From contig NC_057768.1 of assembly GCF_010389155.1 (NCBI RefSeq), forward strand, positions 43,193,633 through 43,257,632: 64,000 nucleotides of DNA. The letters run 5' to 3'. The stretch's first letter is position 1. Every line of letters starts with the position of its first letter. Made by a program: the position numbers and the translations under genes. Positions 62,401 to 64,000 of this stretch are shown piece by piece. Source of the stretch: Erigeron canadensis. Lineage: Eukaryota > Streptophyta > Magnoliopsida > Asterales > Asteraceae. The notes under the pieces are model-generated. The model made no database searches, was not told where the DNA came from, and worked only from the letters and a program-made list of their open reading frames with translations.

Positions 62401-63254
62401 CTTCAAGAATAGATTATCACCAATGATATAATTTTGTAATTGTACATGACTCACTAGTTGTCAGGTTAGATGCATAAAAAGGTAAAGAACTTCTTTTGGA
62501 CAACGAAGGTTGTTTGCACCCACGAAACGATAAAGCTTTCAAAAATTTTGATCTTCAGATATGAGGGAATTTGACCAGGTTACCTTGCCAAAATGATGAG
62601 ATTGCAGCTGACATGTCAGTAAATTTGAGCATGTCAGTAAATTTTGATCTTCAGATATGAGGGAATTTGACCAGGTTACCTTGCCAAAATGATGAGATTG
62701 CAGCTGACATGTCAGTAAATTTGAGCATGTTGTTTTTTTTCTTTCTTTAACATGCGCCTGAAAGCAGGTTAACTTATAAGATTACCCTGAATGAAACTTT
62801 ATTCAATGTTATAATCCTTTTTTTGAATGCAAACAAACTGCTGTTATCTGTCATTTTGACTAAGTTTTGCTTGTAACTGAATCTATTGATCATGAACAGA
62901 AGTCACGTATCAGATGCCATGCCAGATTATATCCAAAGTTTAGTTTTGATGGATCTGGATCCGGGGACAGCTAAGTTAGCAATAGCGCTGTTGGGGCCTT
63001 TCCTGTCAGCATTCTCGTTCCTCTTCATTGTAAGAATTGTGATGTCATGGTATCCAAAGATTCCAGTTGGGAAGTTTCCATATGTTGTGGCATATGCCCC
63101 GACAGAGCCAATTTTAACTGTGACCCGGAAGGTGATTCCGCCCCTTGGTGGAGTTGATGTAACTCCTGTGGTTTGGTTCGGTTTGATTAGTTTTCTTAAT
63201 GAAATATTAGTTGGTCCTCAAGGCTTACTTGTCCTCTTATCTCAACAGGTTTAG
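59492..63254 (+). CDS. CCB3: YGGT-family chloroplast protein, CCB3-like (cofactor assembly of cytochrome b6f)
   Basis: Probable thylakoid membrane protein for attachment of haem c to cytochrome b6, judged by family. Exons: 59492-59528, 59611-59678, 61818-61951, 62900-63254; 594 nt, 197 aa, in frame. The N-terminal part (MAVPFSSIHHTKGFSLLLV ... RRFICPTKR) is a transit-peptide-like stretch. The mature part has two hydrophobic segments, LAIALLGPFLSAFSFLFIV and VVWFGLISFLNEILV, joined by the YGGT-family region MSWYPKIPVGKFPYVVAYAPTEP ... RKVIPPLGGVDVTPVVWFG, and ends GLLVLLSQQV. The exon 3/4 join (AT|A AGT CAC) rebuilds I-S-H-V and agrees with the reading of exon 4. A longer frame start exists upstream of exon 4 but has no support. 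Introns 2 and 3 are long and carry insertions. Confidence 0.93.
60287..60540 (-). mobile_element. SINE family B, near full length, inside CCB3 intron 2
   Basis: On plus it begins with (CAA)n (60288-60302), then 'caggacccaatccctgcgcg', 'gaggtaagctgtagacag', 'tccataggga' and 'ggccacaaaggagtgcaaga', and ends at 'tcaatcatgtgtcctac'. Read on the minus strand it has the same order as the 40.7 kb copy. A B-box-like CGTTCGACCC is present near the 5' end. It is intronic and does not disturb the exons. Confidence 0.75.
61120..61516 (-). mobile_element. Non-autonomous Helitron with intact ends, inside CCB3 intron 2
   Basis: Read on the minus strand, it starts at 61516 with TCTATACTCATATATAAAG after an A, and ends at 61120 with a GC hairpin (CCGCCGCTATGCGCGGG), then TAATTTTTCTAG followed by T. 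All four hallmarks hold: A at the 5' junction, TC start, hairpin close to the end, CTAG before T. It is 397 bp, with no replicase. It appears younger than the one at 53.5 kb because the 3' end is the exact CTRR form. Confidence 0.85.
62545..62730. repeat. 96-bp tandem duplication in CCB3 intron 3
   Basis: The unit from 62545 (attttgatcttcag...) is repeated from 62641 with virtually no differences until about 62730. It ends in 'gtcagtaaatttgagcatgt', part of which also joins the copies. The near-identity marks a recent event. It is intronic. Confidence 0.95.
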
Positions 63255-63309
63255 ATTATGTACCGAGTTGTAAAAAAACATCTACAATTTTTTGGACCCT
63301 ACCTATGTC

Positions 63310-63315
63310 AATAAA
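63310..63315 (+). terminator. Candidate poly(A) signal of the CCB3-like gene
   Basis: AATAAA occurs 56 bases after the stop codon at 63254, in an AT-rich trailer. This is the best-placed signal for the 3' end. Confidence 0.5.
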
Positions 63316-63869
63316 ACACAGTTTGCTTGACACGGATTCTTAATATTTACTAACTGCATTGATACACATTTTATTGACAGGTTGATAGGGATTTATGTTA
63401 ATCTGTAGCAGGTTAAGCAAATAAAATATAAAACATAGCTTCTAACTAGAACAAAAGTGGGTCGAAGGGTGAAAGTTATCCAAATTTAAGCTTTAATCAT
63501 TTTACCAAAAAAAAAAAAAAAATCAAGTTATTGTTGAAAACTTGAAATGGTATAATTCTGTAATTACCTTTGATAGACCCCCCGTTATTGTTAAAATGGG
63601 TATAATATTTTTCTTCCACAGGTTCTCCAAGTGATAAAAGTACAAGAATTGGGGGCTATAAAGCTCCAAACCTATTATTTATCTTTAAACTCTACATGGT
63701 AGTATGGTACATACAACTCTAAACTCTTGGACGCATACCTATTAAATTAAGATATCGGTCATTATAAATCCAAAGGCCACCAGATTGAACTAATTTGTTG
63801 GACACATTTTTAGCTTCTTGAAACTCTTTTGGATTCTGAAATTTTCTTTTGGAAAGGGCAAAGATTTGT
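63316..63869. other. Intergenic spacer after CCB3-like gene
   Basis: AT-rich DNA with an A run near 63507. No gene is visible. Confidence 0.3.
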
Positions 63870-64000
63870 TTTAAAAAACCTGAGACTGACCCCAATTAAA
63901 CCATTCCGCACCGAACACGTGAGAGGTAAAGAGTGGTGTCGACCACATGAATTGAACGTCTGACCTCATTTTATGGAAAAGGCAAAATTGCTCTACCCTT
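63870..64000 (-). mobile_element. Possible SINE-like fragment at the right edge
   Basis: Read on the minus strand from 64000: 'agggtagagcaattttgcc' looks like an A-box region and 'cagacgttcaattc' like a B-box region, about 30 bases apart. It differs from families A and B. The window ends inside or at its start, so it may be a third family or a decayed tRNA-like sequence. Confidence 0.3.

Overview
This window is nuclear DNA of a eudicot plant. It is AT-rich, most genes are split by GT-AG introns, and the long intergenic spaces hold SINEs, Helitrons, MITEs and LINE fragments. The proteins closely resemble Arabidopsis families. The repeat types suggest an asterid, possibly Asteraceae, but that is only an impression. 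I see no rRNA genes, CRISPR arrays or bacterial operons, and no convincing tRNA gene outside SINEs.

Layout, left to right. 0.9-1.5 kb: dead LINE 3' end (-). 2.5-6.5 kb: eIF4A-III helicase (+, 8 exons, 408 aa). 7.7 and 14.3 kb: two related two-finger C2H2 genes (+), the first with a shifted C-terminal frame. 16.1-27.2 kb: MAP3K-epsilon kinase (-, 23 exons, 1395 aa). 31.3-38.9 kb: ER-targeted thioredoxin-fold protein ending in a DUF179/AlgH domain (+, 8 exons, 1076 aa). 39-45.6 kb: a transposon nest with broken copies of that gene. 45.7-47.3 kb: chloroplast YceD/DUF177 protein (-, 7 exons, 229 aa). 48.5-49.8 kb: intronless PPR gene (+). 51.1-53.2 kb: DHHC S-acyltransferase (-, 4 exons, 340 aa). 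53.2-59.4 kb: mostly repeats. 59.5-63.3 kb: YGGT/CCB3-type chloroplast gene (+, 4 exons, 197 aa) with repeats in its introns.

I built the exon models by hand from splice signals, phase continuity and remembered family sequences. Each keeps frame from start to stop, so total lengths are a strong internal check. The genes are unrelated housekeeping or regulatory loci rather than one pathway, although two (YceD-like and CCB3-like) serve the chloroplast. Eight-exon eIF4A-III, the Trx/DUF179 gene and the DUF177 gene also lie close together on Arabidopsis chromosome 3 as I recall, so part of the window may be ancient microsynteny.

The most unusual content is the 39-45.6 kb nest (a 1.66-kb foldback element with 7-bp target duplications and two SINE families inside it, next to rearranged gene copies), two Helitrons with intact ends, two GC-AG introns, and a 19-bp minisatellite. 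I did not find a clear new biological system.
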